Positions 9,778 to 18,885 of a stretch of 64,000 nt of DNA are shown piece after piece; within the stretch, counting starts at the first letter, position 1, and each line of letters starts with the position of its first letter. The notes beneath the pieces were generated by a model. That model had not been told where the DNA came from, searched no databases, and saw only the letters and a program-made list of their open reading frames with translations. The stretch spans positions 496,001 through 560,000 of the forward strand of contig NZ_JAODIM010000043.1 of the NCBI RefSeq assembly GCF_025527015.1, given 5' to 3'. The stretch comes from Winslowiella arboricola. Its GTDB lineage: Bacteria > Pseudomonadota > Gammaproteobacteria > Enterobacterales > Enterobacteriaceae. The position numbers and the translations under genes are program-made.

Positions 9778-10578
9778 ATGTCTTTAAGCAAACATTTATT
9801 ACTGGCCGGAATGCTCATTGCTTCAGCTGTCGCCACCGCGGCGGATTATCAGGGGCCGTTAAAAGTCGGCACCACTTCAGCGTTTGCGCCGCCACTGGAA
9901 ACCGCCGTGGCCGAAGCGAAGAAGCAGGGGCTGAATGTCGACCTTATCGAGTTTACCGACTGGACGGCGCCTAATGTCAGTCTGGAAAATGGCGATATTG
10001 ACGTCAATCTGTTCCAGCATCAGCCGTTTCTCGATAATGCCAATCAGCAGGGGGGATTCCATCTGGTGAAGTATGCCCCGGCGATTATCAATAACGTCGG
10101 ACTCTATTCGAAAAAGCACAGCAGCCTGGATCAGATCCCGCAAGGCGGCACGGTGGCGATTGCCAATGACCCGATTAACGGCGGACGCGGCCTGCTGTTA
10201 CTGCAAAAAGCCGGGCTGATTAAACTGAAGCCGGGAGCCGGGCTTAAATCCACCGTTGATGACATTATTGATAACCCGAAAAAGCTGAAGATTATTGAAG
10301 TGGAAGCAGTACAGCTGTCGCGTTCGCTGGAGGAAGTGGATCTGGCGCAGGGTTATCCGCACTATCTTCGCTCTTCGGGGGTGATTGACCCGAATAACGC
10401 TCTGCTGTTTGACGGGCTGGAACACCCGGAATATGTGATTCAGTTTGTGATCCGTGACGGTCATCAGAACGATCCGCGCCTGAAGAAATTTGTCGATATC
10501 TATCAGCACTCACCGGTGGTGCGCGCCAGCCTCGATAAATTCTACGGCAAACTGTATCAGCCGGGCTGGAGTCAGTAA
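9778..10578 (+). CDS. MetQ/NlpA-family substrate-binding protein without lipobox
   Basis: 266 residues of the NlpA/MetQ family (KVGTTSAFAPPLE, DWTAPNVSLENGDIDVNLFQH, IANDPINGGRGLLLLQ, VEAVQLSRSLEEVD). The signal peptide ends ATAADYQ with no cysteine, so it should be a free periplasmic protein, whereas MetQ is a lipoprotein. AAGGA precedes the ATG. It is the binding component of a complete ABC importer with the next two genes. The substrate is probably a sulfur compound related to methionine, by family and context. Confidence 0.85.
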   Translation: MSLSKHLLLAGMLIASAVATAADYQGPLKVGTTSAFAPPLETAVAEAKKQGLNVDLIEFTDWTAPNVSLENGDIDVNLFQHQPFLDNANQQGGFHLVKYAPAIINNVGLYSKKHSSLDQIPQGGTVAIANDPINGGRGLLLLQKAGLIKLKPGAGLKSTVDDIIDNPKKLKIIEVEAVQLSRSLEEVDLAQGYPHYLRSSGVIDPNNALLFDGLEHPEYVIQFVIRDGHQNDPRLKKFVDIYQHSPVVRASLDKFYGKLYQPGWSQ

Positions 10579-10580
10579 CC

Positions 10581-11681
10581 ATGGTGAGTTTGCCGTGGCC
10601 TGAAGTGCAGGAACGCAGCGCGGAACTGAGCCTGGCGGAACCGGGACCGGTGCATATCGCCATCAGCGGGTTGTACAAACGCTATGCCGGTCAGCAGGTC
10701 GATGCGCTGCAGAATATCAATTTGCAGATTGCCCGTGGCGAGATCTTCGGCATTATCGGCCGCAGCGGCGCGGGCAAGTCGTCGCTGATCCGCTGTCTGA
10801 ACCGGCTGGAGAGTCCGGGCAGCGGCAGCGTGGTGGTGGACGGTGTGGATATCGGCAGCCTGTCATCTACGGAGCTGGTGGTGTGGCGGCGCGGCACCGG
10901 TATGATCTTTCAGCACTTTAATCTGCTGTCGGCGAAAACCGTGCGCGAGAATATCGATTTACCGATGCGGGTGGCGGGGATCGCGCCCGCACAGCGACAG
11001 CGCAAGGTGGATGAGCTGCTGGCGCTGGTGGGACTGGAAGATCGTCAGCACGCCTATCCGGCCCAGCTTTCCGGCGGACAGAAGCAGCGGGTAGGGATTG
11101 CCCGCGCGCTGGTGCATGAGCCAAAACTGTTGCTGTGCGACGAAGCGACCTCGGCGCTGGATCCGGAAACCACGCGCGCCATCCTCGCGCTGCTGCGCGA
11201 TATCAATCGCCAGCAGGGGATTACCATTGTGCTGATTACTCATGAAATGCAGGTAATTCACGACCTCTGTCATCAGGTGGCGGTGCTGGAACAGGGAAGG
11301 GTGATTGAATGCGGGCCGGTATGGCAGGTTTATGGCGATCCGCAGCATGAAACCACCCAGTTGTTGCTGAATCCGCAGCATAACAGCCTGCCCGAACCGC
11401 TGAAAAACCGGCTGACGGCGCAACCCGCAGCGGCCGACGCCAGGCCACTGATCTGCCTGAGCTATACCGGACAGGGTGCGGTGCCGCAGCTGGCGCAGCT
11501 AAGCGACTTGCTCGGCAGCGATATTACGCTGGTGCAGAGTGCGCTGGAGTGGGTACAGGATCGACAGATTGGTCAGCTGCTGCTGCTGACGGCAGCGGGT
11601 CAACAGCCCTTTCAGGCAGATATTATTCCGGCAGCATTAGCCGATCGCGTGGAGGTACTGGGCTATGTCACTGCAGATTGA
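10581..11681 (+). CDS. MetN-like methionine-type ABC importer ATPase
   Basis: 366 residues with Walker [10 protein letters not shown], signature LSGGQKQRV, Walker [13 protein letters not shown] and H-loop LITHEM, followed by a C-terminal ACT-like NIL domain of about 80 residues, which in MetN binds methionine for trans-inhibition. About 25 extra residues precede the usual start. The gene begins 2 bp after the binding-protein stop and overlaps the permease start by 17 bp. Together they form a MetNIQ-like importer inside a sulfur-compound oxidation operon. Confidence 0.9.
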   Translation: MVSLPWPEVQERSAELSLAEPGPVHIAISGLYKRYAGQQVDALQNINLQIARGEIFGIIGRSGAGKSSLIRCLNRLESPGSGSVVVDGVDIGSLSSTELVVWRRGTGMIFQHFNLLSAKTVRENIDLPMRVAGIAPAQRQRKVDELLALVGLEDRQHAYPAQLSGGQKQRVGIARALVHEPKLLLCDEATSALDPETTRAILALLRDINRQQGITIVLITHEMQVIHDLCHQVAVLEQGRVIECGPVWQVYGDPQHETTQLLLNPQHNSLPEPLKNRLTAQPAAADARPLICLSYTGQGAVPQLAQLSDLLGSDITLVQSALEWVQDRQIGQLLLLTAAGQQPFQADIIPAALADRVEVLGYVTAD

Positions 11682-12315
11682 CCGTTTATGGCAGGGATTG
11701 CTGGATACGTTAATGATGGTCGGTATTTCATCACTGGCGGCACTGCTGCTGGGGCTGCCTCTGGCGGTGATTCTGGTGATTACCGACCGGGAAAATCTGT
11801 TTGCCAGTCCGCAGCTGAATCGCCTGCTCGGCTGGCTGGTGAATCTGTTTCGCTCGATCCCGTTTCTGATCCTGATGGTGGCGCTGATCCCGTTTACACG
11901 GATGATTGTCGGCACCACTTACGGGGTCTGGGCGGCGATAGTCCCGCTAACGCTGGCCGCCACGCCGTTTTTTGCCCGTATTGCCGAGGTCAGCCTGCGT
12001 GAAGTGGATAAAGGGCTGGTGGAGGCGGCGCAGGCGATGGGTTTCCATCGGCGACATATTATCTGGCATGTACTGCTGCCGGAAGCGCGCCCGGGAATTG
12101 TCAGCGGCTTTACCATTACGCTGGTCACCATGATTAATGCTTCGGCGATGGCGGGGGCGATTGGTGCAGGAGGACTCGGCGATCTGGCTTATCGTTACGG
12201 CTATCAGCGTTTTGATACCCAGGTGATGATTACCGTGATTGTGGTGCTGGTGGCGCTGGTTACACTGTTGCAGCTATTTGGCGATCGTCTGTCACGGCGT
12301 CTGAATCATCGTTAG
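11665..12315 (+). CDS. MetI-like ABC importer permease
   Basis: 216 residues with about five transmembrane segments and the EAA loop that contacts the ATPase (LVEAAQAMGFHRRHIIWHVLLPEARPG region). AGAIGAGGLGDLAYRYGYQRFDT is typical of MetI. Last gene of the sfnB operon. About 20 bp after its stop a long perfect inverted repeat (12335-12400) may act as a transcript end. Confidence 0.9.
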   Translation: MSLQIDRLWQGLLDTLMMVGISSLAALLLGLPLAVILVITDRENLFASPQLNRLLGWLVNLFRSIPFLILMVALIPFTRMIVGTTYGVWAAIVPLTLAATPFFARIAEVSLREVDKGLVEAAQAMGFHRRHIIWHVLLPEARPGIVSGFTITLVTMINASAMAGAIGAGGLGDLAYRYGYQRFDTQVMITVIVVLVALVTLLQLFGDRLSRRLNHR

Positions 12316-12334
12316 CCTGCATCTGCATCTGCAT

Positions 12335-12400
12335 GGGCGGCGAGAACGCCGCCCCTACAAAAATTCACCGGATTAGGTAGGGGCGGCGTTCTCGCCGCCC
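12335..12400. repeat. REPIN-like element: perfect 24-bp inverted repeat
   Basis: Two arms (12335-12358 and 12377-12400) are exact reverse complements separated by 18 bp. Each arm is itself a palindrome around GGCGAGAACGCC, flanked by CCCCTAC/GTAGGGG. A near-identical single copy lies at 29211-29234 and a variant with paired base changes at 47768-47791. Dispersed copies in non-coding positions fit a REP/REPIN family. It sits between metI-like and a convergent SDR gene, so it may also stop transcription from both sides. Confidence 0.8.
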
Positions 12401-12445
12401 GTAAAATCACCATTGTCACAATTCCCGCAGCACAGCCATCATCTC

Positions 12446-13159
12446 TTAGCGCTTCGCCTTATCATGGCGCGGTCTGACATTGATATCAGTGATCTGGGTT
12501 TCTTCACTGGCATTAATCACCAGCCGCACCGCAGCGGCAACCGAGACGGGAAGGCTGTATTCCAGCGGATCGATGGCGGCAAAGTCACCGGCGCGTTCAC
12601 GACTTTTTTGATTCATCGGCGTATCAGTAGGGCCGGGAGATACCGTGGCGACACGTACTCCATTAGCACTCTCTTCGCCGCGTAAGCCGTGAGCCAGCGC
12701 ATTAAGCGCAAATTTGCTGGCGGAATAGACGGTATGTCCGGCTAATGCCTGAGTGCCTGAGCCGGAATTAATAAATACCACCTGTCCCTGGGTTTCGCGC
12801 AACGCAGGCAATGCCAGCCGCGTCAGTTCGGCAGGTGCAAACAGATTAATTGAGAACTGTTTTTGCCAGAGTTCTGCGCTGGCGCTATCCACTCGTGCGC
12901 GCTCCGAGATAGCAGCGGAGTGGATCAGGGCATTAATCGTTGGCAGCGAGTCGATAAAACGTTGCTGGGCAGCGAAATCAAGCAGATTAATGTCGACCGC
13001 TTCGACGTTTTCCAGCAGCTGCAGTTGCTCCAGCGCCTCTTTATTACGACCCAGCGCATAGACATAATGGTCACGCGCTAAATCATGGACGATGGCGAGA
13101 CCGATACCGCTGGTTCCACCGGTGACAACCGCGACAGGTAATGCGGAAGAGAGACCCAT
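12446..13159 (-). CDS. SDR-family NAD(P)-dependent oxidoreductase
   Basis: 237 residues with the short-chain dehydrogenase hallmarks: cofactor motif TGGTSGIG near the N-terminus, INALIHSAA in place of the NNAG segment, catalytic Ser in FINSGSGTQ, and YSASK for the catalytic Tyr and Lys, then SPGPTDTPMN. Substrate unknown. It stands alone between the REPIN element and the lplA region; nothing around it suggests a pathway. Confidence 0.88.
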   Translation of the reverse strand: MGLSSALPVAVVTGGTSGIGLAIVHDLARDHYVYALGRNKEALEQLQLLENVEAVDINLLDFAAQQRFIDSLPTINALIHSAAISERARVDSASAELWQKQFSINLFAPAELTRLALPALRETQGQVVFINSGSGTQALAGHTVYSASKFALNALAHGLRGEESANGVRVATVSPGPTDTPMNQKSRERAGDFAAIDPLEYSLPVSVAAAVRLVINASEETQITDINVRPRHDKAKR

Positions 13160-13304
13160 TGTTCTACTCCTTCAGAGGGTTACAGGGATAACCACGCTAT
13201 CACTGCGTTACGGGGATAACGACTAAGTTATCGCGCTTAGCTTAGTTAAAACATGGGATTACATGACTTGATCTCTACCGTGTAATGCTGCCCGCCCCTG
13301 AATA

Positions 13305-14321
13305 TCAACTCACACCTGCACGAATCCAACGCTCAAGCTCCTGCAAGTCGCTTTGCTGCTGCGGGAATTCGGTGATTAACTGCCGGACATGCTGCGCCAG
13401 CACTTCCGGGCGATAGGCTGCACCTTGTAGTCTTGATGCCAGCGCTTCCAGTGGGGCGGGATTCAGGCTGTCGCTAAAAATCTGACAGCGGCTGATGGTT
13501 CCGCGCTCGACATCAAAGTGAATCTCCACGCCGCCCCAGCTAAAACGCGTATCCAGCAGGTGCGAGAAATCCGGCGCATTGCCAAAGTTCCATTCCCAGC
13601 TGCTCTGTCTGGCAAACTGCTGGCTAAAACCGGGCAGGTCAGGCAGCGCTTCCGGTGAGATGCGCTCAGGTTCACAACGCGAATTAAAATGGGCAAAGAA
13701 TGCGTCAGTCACCGCCGCGCAGATACTTTCATAACTGACGCCCGCTTTCAGCTCCTCAAGGTTTGCCACGCGTGAACGCACTGAGGTGATACCTTTGGCC
13801 TGCAGCTTTTTTACATCCGGGTTAAGGTAATCAGCCAGCCGGGAAAGATCGGCATTCAACAGGATGGTGCCATGATGGAAACCGCGGTCCGGGGTTTCGC
13901 GGTAGGCGGAGCCGGAAATTTTGCGCAGGCCGTCGGCGGTATTTACCACCAGGTCGTTGCGACCAGAGGCTTCCGCGGCAATACCCAGGTTTTCCAGCGC
14001 CTGCAGAATAATGCCGGTGGAAACGCTTTTATCGTACTCGGGTTTTCCGGCCATAAAGGTAAAACAGCAGTTTCCCAAATCGTGAAACACCGCACCACCC
14101 CCGCTGCTGCGGCGCGCCAGTCTGACATTATCTTCCGCCATCCGCCGCGTATTGCACTCTTTCCACGGGTTCTGCGCGCGGCCAATCACCACCGTTTCCG
14201 CGTTGCGCCACAAAAACAGCACCCGCTGAGTCGCGGGCATCTGACGAAAAATGCACTCTTCAACAGCCAGATTAAACCAGGGATCGTACGATTCAGACAG
14301 CAGCAAACGTAGTGAGGACAT
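13305..14321 (-). CDS. lplA: Lipoate-protein ligase A
   Basis: 338 residues, the same length as E. coli LplA and alike throughout: [82 protein letters not shown]. It activates free lipoate (or uses lipoyl-AMP) and attaches it to E2 and GcvH lipoyl domains. The ATG at 14321 is chosen because GGAG lies upstream at normal spacing and it matches the family start; a frame extension of six codons upstream is less likely. Divergent from the lipoprotein gene. Confidence 0.95.
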   Translation of the reverse strand: MSSLRLLLSESYDPWFNLAVEECIFRQMPATQRVLFLWRNAETVVIGRAQNPWKECNTRRMAEDNVRLARRSSGGGAVFHDLGNCCFTFMAGKPEYDKSVSTGIILQALENLGIAAEASGRNDLVVNTADGLRKISGSAYRETPDRGFHHGTILLNADLSRLADYLNPDVKKLQAKGITSVRSRVANLEELKAGVSYESICAAVTDAFFAHFNSRCEPERISPEALPDLPGFSQQFARQSSWEWNFGNAPDFSHLLDTRFSWGGVEIHFDVERGTISRCQIFSDSLNPAPLEALASRLQGAAYRPEVLAQHVRQLITEFPQQQSDLQELERWIRAGVS

Positions 14322-14463
14322 TATTGACTCCATTTCCATATGAACGCGGCGTCAGGCAATACCAGAGATTCTTCCGAGATCTCATCTGATACGTTCATCT
14401 CAATATCGATATCCGTTATATTACGCGTAAGATCACAAAAAGCATCAGAGGAAGTACCGCGTT

Positions 14464-15222
14464 ATGATTAACCGTTTCACTCTTGCCGCCATTGCGGCTG
14501 CTTTTGCGCTTACAGGATGCGCAAAACACTCAGTCAACGAACCTTCGACCGATTTTGCGTCTGGCGCGACGGTGCTTAACGTAACGCATGTTCCCGCCCG
14601 CACCGCAGATGGCGCAACCGTATTTGTTACCGTTGATGGCAATGATGCTGGTGCGCTGCCTTATGGCGAAAGCATGCAGCTGCATGTGCCAGCCGGTAAG
14701 CATAAGGTTGGAGGCTATGCGCGTTCGATTATTGGCCGTGTCACCATTGCGCCAGTGGAGATCACCACCTCGGGCAATACTGCCAAACATGTCGCCTATA
14801 CCGTAACCAAGAGCAAGCCGAACTTTACCCAGTTGCCTGACGAGCCGTTACCTCAGGCACCGGTCGCCAACGTTGAGCCACAGCCGCAAGTCGCAGAGGC
14901 GGAGACAGCGAAGGTGGAGACTCCGGCGGCCACAACCGCGACCCCGGCAGCCACTACTGAGACGCAGGCAACCACAACCGAAGCCCCGGCAGTTACCACT
15001 GAAACTCAGGCAACTACAACCGAAGCCCCGGCAGTTACCACTGAAACTCAGGCAACTACAACCGAAGCCCCGGCCGCTACCACTGAAACTCAGGCAGCCA
15101 CAACCGAAGCCCCGGCAGCTACCACTGAAACTCAGGCAGCCACCACTCAGCCACAGGTAGCACAAACCCAGGCCACCGGAACAACCGAATCTGCTGAGAC
15201 GTCAGAAACGCCTCAGGGTTAA
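14464..15222 (+). CDS. Lipoprotein with Thr/Ala/Glu-rich tandem-repeat tail
   Basis: 252 residues. A signal peptide ends in the lipobox LTGC, so it should be lipidated at Cys19. Residues about 20-125 form a small domain (VFVTVDGNDAGALPYGESMQLHVPAGKHKVGG) resembling the PEGA-like or YdgA-type beta domains seen in small outer-membrane lipoproteins. The C-terminal half is low-complexity with a 14-residue repeat (TTETQATTTEAPAV and variants). No specific function can be assigned. A strong terminator follows. Confidence 0.8.
   Translation: MINRFTLAAIAAAFALTGCAKHSVNEPSTDFASGATVLNVTHVPARTADGATVFVTVDGNDAGALPYGESMQLHVPAGKHKVGGYARSIIGRVTIAPVEITTSGNTAKHVAYTVTKSKPNFTQLPDEPLPQAPVANVEPQPQVAEAETAKVETPAATTATPAATTETQATTTEAPAVTTETQATTTEAPAVTTETQATTTEAPAATTETQAATTEAPAATTETQAATTQPQVAQTQATGTTESAETSETPQG
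14947..15150 (+). repeat. 42-bp tandem repeat in lipoprotein gene
   Basis: About five consecutive 42-bp units begin at 14947, 14989, 15031, 15073 and 15115. The middle units are nearly identical, the first and last more diverged. The unit encodes 14 residues rich in Thr, Ala, Glu and Pro. Copies are in frame, so unit number could change without breaking the gene. Confidence 0.9.
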
Positions 15223-15256
15223 CAGATCCGTGATCAAAACTCTGCAGCAGATAAAC

Positions 15257-15288
15257 AAAGGAGCTGGCGTAAAGCCAGCTCCTTTTTT
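15257..15288 (+). terminator. Rho-independent terminator of the lipoprotein gene
   Basis: GGAGCTGGC, loop GTAAA, GCCAGCTCC, followed by TTTTTT and preceded by AAA, about 36 bp after the lipoprotein stop. Confidence 0.92.
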
Positions 15289-15493
15289 GTTATGCCTCAG
15301 GGCAGATATCATTTTTTGTGATAATTCAAAATATTTTAAATTGTTAAAATAAGTTTTTAATTATCTAAGAATCACACCACTAAAGCTGTAAATACGGCCG
15401 GCTTAGCGATAAGAGCAGCGGGCGGACACCGTGGGTAGCGGCCAGGCGCAGGGGCAGTCGGCTCGCAGTATGCGCAATTCCATATCAATAATT

Positions 15494-15509
15494 TGCGATC
15501 TATATCAAA
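15494..15509 (+). promoter_or_regulatory. CRP-like binding site
   Basis: TGCGATCTATATCAAA matches the CRP consensus TGTGA-N6-TCACA with two mismatches. It is upstream of two KdgR-like boxes ahead of the tog operon; pectin-catabolic genes in related bacteria are under joint CRP and KdgR control. Confidence 0.5.
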
Positions 15510-15550
15510 TAGTTAGAACGCTAGTTGTAAATGAAACGTTAAGTTGATTA

Positions 15551-15570
15551 TTTTAAAACAACGTTTCGAT
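15551..15570 (+). promoter_or_regulatory. KdgR-like operator 1
   Basis: The core AAAACAACGTTTC fits the KdgR consensus core RAAAYRNNRTTTY completely. KdgR represses pectin-degradation and oligogalacturonide-uptake genes until keto-deoxygluconate accumulates. Confidence 0.6.
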
Positions 15571-15623
15571 ATCGATCACAGTTTCATCAAATGGTCGATG
15601 ACTGCACCAAAAACTGGCTCTAA

Positions 15624-15643
15624 TATACTGAAACATTGTTTTG
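15624..15643 (+). promoter_or_regulatory. KdgR-like operator 2
   Basis: GAAACATTGTTTT fits the KdgR core RAAAYRNNRTTTY completely and lies about 73 bp downstream of the first box, about 300 bp upstream of togM. Confidence 0.65.
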
Positions 15644-15934
15644 GTTTACCCGGAGAAAAAGTTGAGGGTGGGGCTGACAGGGGGCGACAATCTCTGGTTT
15701 GTGATACAGCTCGCTTATAGTAGCAAGGTGGTCGGTGCGACTGCTAAACACTTTTTCCTTAGCAAACATTTATTAAAGACGGCGCTGCCGCAGCGATAAC
15801 GCTTATCTCTGCTTATCAGCACCGCCGGGGGTTATTTCGCCAAAATTAACGGAGGCAGTGATGAATGTGAGGCTAATAACATTCATTTTTTAAATGTCAT
15901 TAATTTATTTCTGATGTAGTCAACACAGGTAAGC

Positions 15935-16828
15935 ATGATGAATGAGAACAGAATGCTCGGGTTAGCCTGGATATCGCCCTATATTCTAGGACTGATAGTG
16001 TTTACAGCTTTCCCCTTTGTATCATCGTTTTTTCTAAGTTTTACCGACTATGACCTGATGAATCCGCCAGTATTTAACGGGGTAGAGAATTATCGTCATA
16101 TGTTGTTAGAAGATGATTTATTCTGGAAATCGATGTGGGTGACATTTGCCTATGTTCTTCTGACTATTCCGTTAAAACTGGCGTTTGCGCTGGGAATCGC
16201 TTTTGTCCTGAACTTTAAGCTGCGCGGCATAGGTTTATTCCGCACGGCGTTTTATATCCCGTCAATTCTTGGCAGCAGCGTGGCTATCGCGGTGTTATGG
16301 CGCGCCTTATTTGCCATCGATGGGCTGCTGAATGGTTTTATCGGCGTACTGGGTTTTGACCCGATTAACTGGCTGGGAGAACCGGCGCTGGCGCTGACAT
16401 CCGTTACTTTGCTGCGGGTATGGCAGTTTGGTTCAGCAATGGTGATTTTCCTTGCGGCATTGCAGAACGTTCCGCAATCGCAGTATGAAGCGGCGATGAT
16501 CGATGGCGCCTCAAAATGGCAGATGTTTTTAAAAGTCACGGTGCCGCTGATCACCCCGGTGATTTTCTTTAATTTTATTATGCAGACGACGCAGGCGTTT
16601 CAGGAGTTTACCGCGCCTTATATTATTACCGGTGGCGGCCCGACCCATTACACCTATCTGTTCTCACTCTATATCTATGATACCGCGTTTAAATATTTCG
16701 ATATGGGATATGGCGCCGCACTGGCATGGATACTGTTCCTGGTGGTCGCCGTTTTTGCCTCTGTTGCCTTTAAATCGTCGAAATACTGGGTATTTTACTC
16801 CGCCGATAAAGGAGGGAAAAATGACTGA
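15935..16828 (+). CDS. togM: Oligogalacturonide ABC importer permease TogM
   Basis: 297 residues with about six transmembrane segments, of the MalF-type carbohydrate permease family. Seen: LAWISPYILGLIVFTAFPF at the N-terminus and the EAA loop QYEAAMIDGASKWQMFLKVTVPL. Gene order with togN, togA, togB and kdgM identifies it as TogM, which imports oligogalacturonides into the cytoplasm in pectinolytic enterobacteria. Two ATGs (15935 and 15938) are usable after an AGG. It overlaps togN by 8 bp. Confidence 0.9.
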   Translation: MMNENRMLGLAWISPYILGLIVFTAFPFVSSFFLSFTDYDLMNPPVFNGVENYRHMLLEDDLFWKSMWVTFAYVLLTIPLKLAFALGIAFVLNFKLRGIGLFRTAFYIPSILGSSVAIAVLWRALFAIDGLLNGFIGVLGFDPINWLGEPALALTSVTLLRVWQFGSAMVIFLAALQNVPQSQYEAAMIDGASKWQMFLKVTVPLITPVIFFNFIMQTTQAFQEFTAPYIITGGGPTHYTYLFSLYIYDTAFKYFDMGYGAALAWILFLVVAVFASVAFKSSKYWVFYSADKGGKND

Positions 16829-17729
16829 TATCCATAATCATAAACCGGTAAATAGTGATACGACTGCGGGAAGGGAAATTAACCGCACGCTGCGTAAAGA
16901 GAAAGTTAATGCAGCGATCCGTTATACCATCCTGATCATTGTCGGTTTACTGATGCTCTATCCGTTGCTGTGGATGTTTTCCGCCGCATTTAAACCGAAT
17001 AATGAGATCTTTACCACTCTCGGACTGTGGCCGGAACATGCCACCCGCGAGGGCTTCGTTAACGGCTGGAAAACCGGGACCGAATACAATTTTGGTCACT
17101 ATATGGTGAATACCTTTAAATATGTGATCCCGAAGGTATTACTGACGGTAATTTCCTCGACAGTCGTGGCCTACGGCTTTGCGCGCTTTGATATTCCGTG
17201 GAAGAAATTCTGGTTTGCCACCTTGATTACCACCATGTTGCTGCCGAGTACCGTACTGCTGATCCCACAATATATTATGTTCCGCGAAATGGGCATGCTG
17301 AACAGTTACTTACCGCTGTATCTGCCGCTAGCCTTTGCCACGCAGGGCTTCTTTGTCTTTATGCTGATTCAGTTCTTACGCGGTGTACCGCGCGATATGG
17401 AGGAAGCGGCGCAAATCGATGGCTGTAACTCATTCCAGGTATTGTGGTATGTGGTGGTGCCGATACTCAAGCCGGCGCTGATCTCAGTGGCGCTGTTCCA
17501 GTTTATGTGGTCGATGAACGATTTTATTGGTCCGCTGATCTATGTCTACAGCGTGGATAAATACCCGATAGCACTGGCGCTGAAAATGTCGATTGATGTC
17601 ACTGAAGGCGCGCCGTGGAATGAAATTCTGGCGATGGCCAGTATCTCAATCATGCCGTCGGTCATCGTGTTTTTCCTTGCCCAACGCTATTTCGTTCAGG
17701 GCATCACCAGCAGCGGCATAAAAGGTTAA
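16821..17729 (+). CDS. togN: Oligogalacturonide ABC importer permease TogN
   Basis: 302 residues, MalG-type permease with about six transmembrane segments and the EAA loop MEEAAQIDGCNSFQVLWYVVVP. The ATG at 16821 follows GGAGGG at good spacing and overlaps the end of togM, which marks it as the real start although the frame is open further upstream. Pairs with TogM to form the membrane channel. Confidence 0.9.
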   Translation: MTDIHNHKPVNSDTTAGREINRTLRKEKVNAAIRYTILIIVGLLMLYPLLWMFSAAFKPNNEIFTTLGLWPEHATREGFVNGWKTGTEYNFGHYMVNTFKYVIPKVLLTVISSTVVAYGFARFDIPWKKFWFATLITTMLLPSTVLLIPQYIMFREMGMLNSYLPLYLPLAFATQGFFVFMLIQFLRGVPRDMEEAAQIDGCNSFQVLWYVVVPILKPALISVALFQFMWSMNDFIGPLIYVYSVDKYPIALALKMSIDVTEGAPWNEILAMASISIMPSVIVFFLAQRYFVQGITSSGIKG

Positions 17730-17742
17730 TTGAGGATATATC

Positions 17743-18870
17743 ATGGCTGAAGTGATTTTTAGTAAATTGGGCAAAGTCTATTCCAACGGATTTAAAGCGG
17801 TACATGGTATCGATTTAACTATTCGCGATGGTGAATTTATGGTGATTGTCGGCCCTTCCGGCTGTGCCAAATCCACCACTTTACGGATGCTGGCGGGGCT
17901 GGAGACCATCAGTGAAGGCGAAGTGCGGATTGGTGAACGGGTGGTCAATAATCTGGCGCCAAAATCACGCGGCATCGCGATGGTATTTCAGAACTACGCG
18001 TTATATCCGCATATGACGGTGCGTGAAAATCTGGCGTTTGGCCTGAAATTAAACCGACTGCCGAAAAATGAAATTGAAGCCCAGGTTGCTGAAGCCGCAA
18101 AAATCCTCGAACTGGATGAGCTGCTTGATCGTCTGCCACGCCAGCTGTCGGGTGGACAGGCGCAGCGTGTGGCGGTAGGGCGCGCTATCGTCAAAAAGCC
18201 GGATGTGTTTCTGTTTGATGAGCCGCTTTCCAACCTCGACGCCAAGCTACGCGCGTCGATGCGTGTCCGCATTTCCGATCTGCATAAGCATCTGAAGAAC
18301 AGCGGCAAACCGGCGACCACCGTCTATGTTACTCATGACCAGACGGAAGCGATGACGATGGGCGACAGAATTTGCGTAATGAAGCTGGGGCATATTATGC
18401 AGGTCGATACCCCGGACAATCTTTATCACTATCCGAACAATATGTTTGTCGCCGGTTTTATTGGTTCGCCGGAGATGAATATCCAGCCCAGCACGCTGAC
18501 CAGCAGTGATGGCGAAATCGGTCTGACGGTAGGGCATTACACCCTGATCTTAAGCCCGCAACAGCAGAGCAAGGTCTCTGCCTGTGTCGGACAGCCGGTG
18601 TTCTTTGGCGTGCGCCCGGAATTTATCCATATTTCCCTGACGCCTTTCAGCGGTAATCATTCGCAGGGCGAGCTGGTACGCGTTGAGAATATGGGTCATG
18701 AGTTTTTTATGACTATCAAGGTCGATGATTTTGAACTGACCAGCCGTATGCCGTCCGATGAAGCGCGAAACATTATCGCCAGGGGACTGCACCAGACGGT
18801 CTATTTTCGTTTTGATATGGATAAATGCCATATTTTTGATGCAAAAACAGAAAATAACATCTCTCTTTAA
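17743..18870 (+). CDS. togA: Oligogalacturonide ABC importer ATPase TogA
   Basis: 375 residues of the MalK/UgpC type: Walker [11 protein letters not shown]-loop [13 protein letters not shown], signature LSGGQAQRV, Walker [15 protein letters not shown]-loop [11 protein letters not shown], then a C-terminal regulatory beta domain of about 130 residues. Walker A has Ala where most relatives have Gly (GCGKST), but the Lys and Ser needed for ATP binding remain. It starts 13 bp after togN with GAGGAT as RBS. Confidence 0.9.
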   Translation: MAEVIFSKLGKVYSNGFKAVHGIDLTIRDGEFMVIVGPSGCAKSTTLRMLAGLETISEGEVRIGERVVNNLAPKSRGIAMVFQNYALYPHMTVRENLAFGLKLNRLPKNEIEAQVAEAAKILELDELLDRLPRQLSGGQAQRVAVGRAIVKKPDVFLFDEPLSNLDAKLRASMRVRISDLHKHLKNSGKPATTVYVTHDQTEAMTMGDRICVMKLGHIMQVDTPDNLYHYPNNMFVAGFIGSPEMNIQPSTLTSSDGEIGLTVGHYTLILSPQQQSKVSACVGQPVFFGVRPEFIHISLTPFSGNHSQGELVRVENMGHEFFMTIKVDDFELTSRMPSDEARNIIARGLHQTVYFRFDMDKCHIFDAKTENNISL

Positions 18871-18885
18871 CAGGAGCAGTACCTT

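Larger units (their letters stand above)
15289..15934. other. Long regulatory region upstream of togMNAB
   Basis: About 650 bp with no credible gene. Contains a CRP-like site (15494-15509) and two KdgR-like boxes (15551-15570, 15624-15643), then about 290 bp of leader before togM with no recognised element. A short AT-rich stretch precedes the CRP-like site. Confidence 0.6.

Noticed and set aside
14947-15150. Regularly spaced repeats that could suggest a CRISPR array
   Set aside because: The units are contiguous with no unique spacers and are in frame inside a lipoprotein gene; this is a coding tandem repeat.
14872-15165. Repeat-rich frames in other phases over the lipoprotein tail
   Set aside because: They arise from the tandem repeat and have no start signals; only the lipobox frame is credible.
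15528-15545. Tus (Ter)-like sequence near the terminus
   Set aside because: GTTGTAAATGA differs from the Ter core at key positions; a weak match in AT-rich DNA is not enough.
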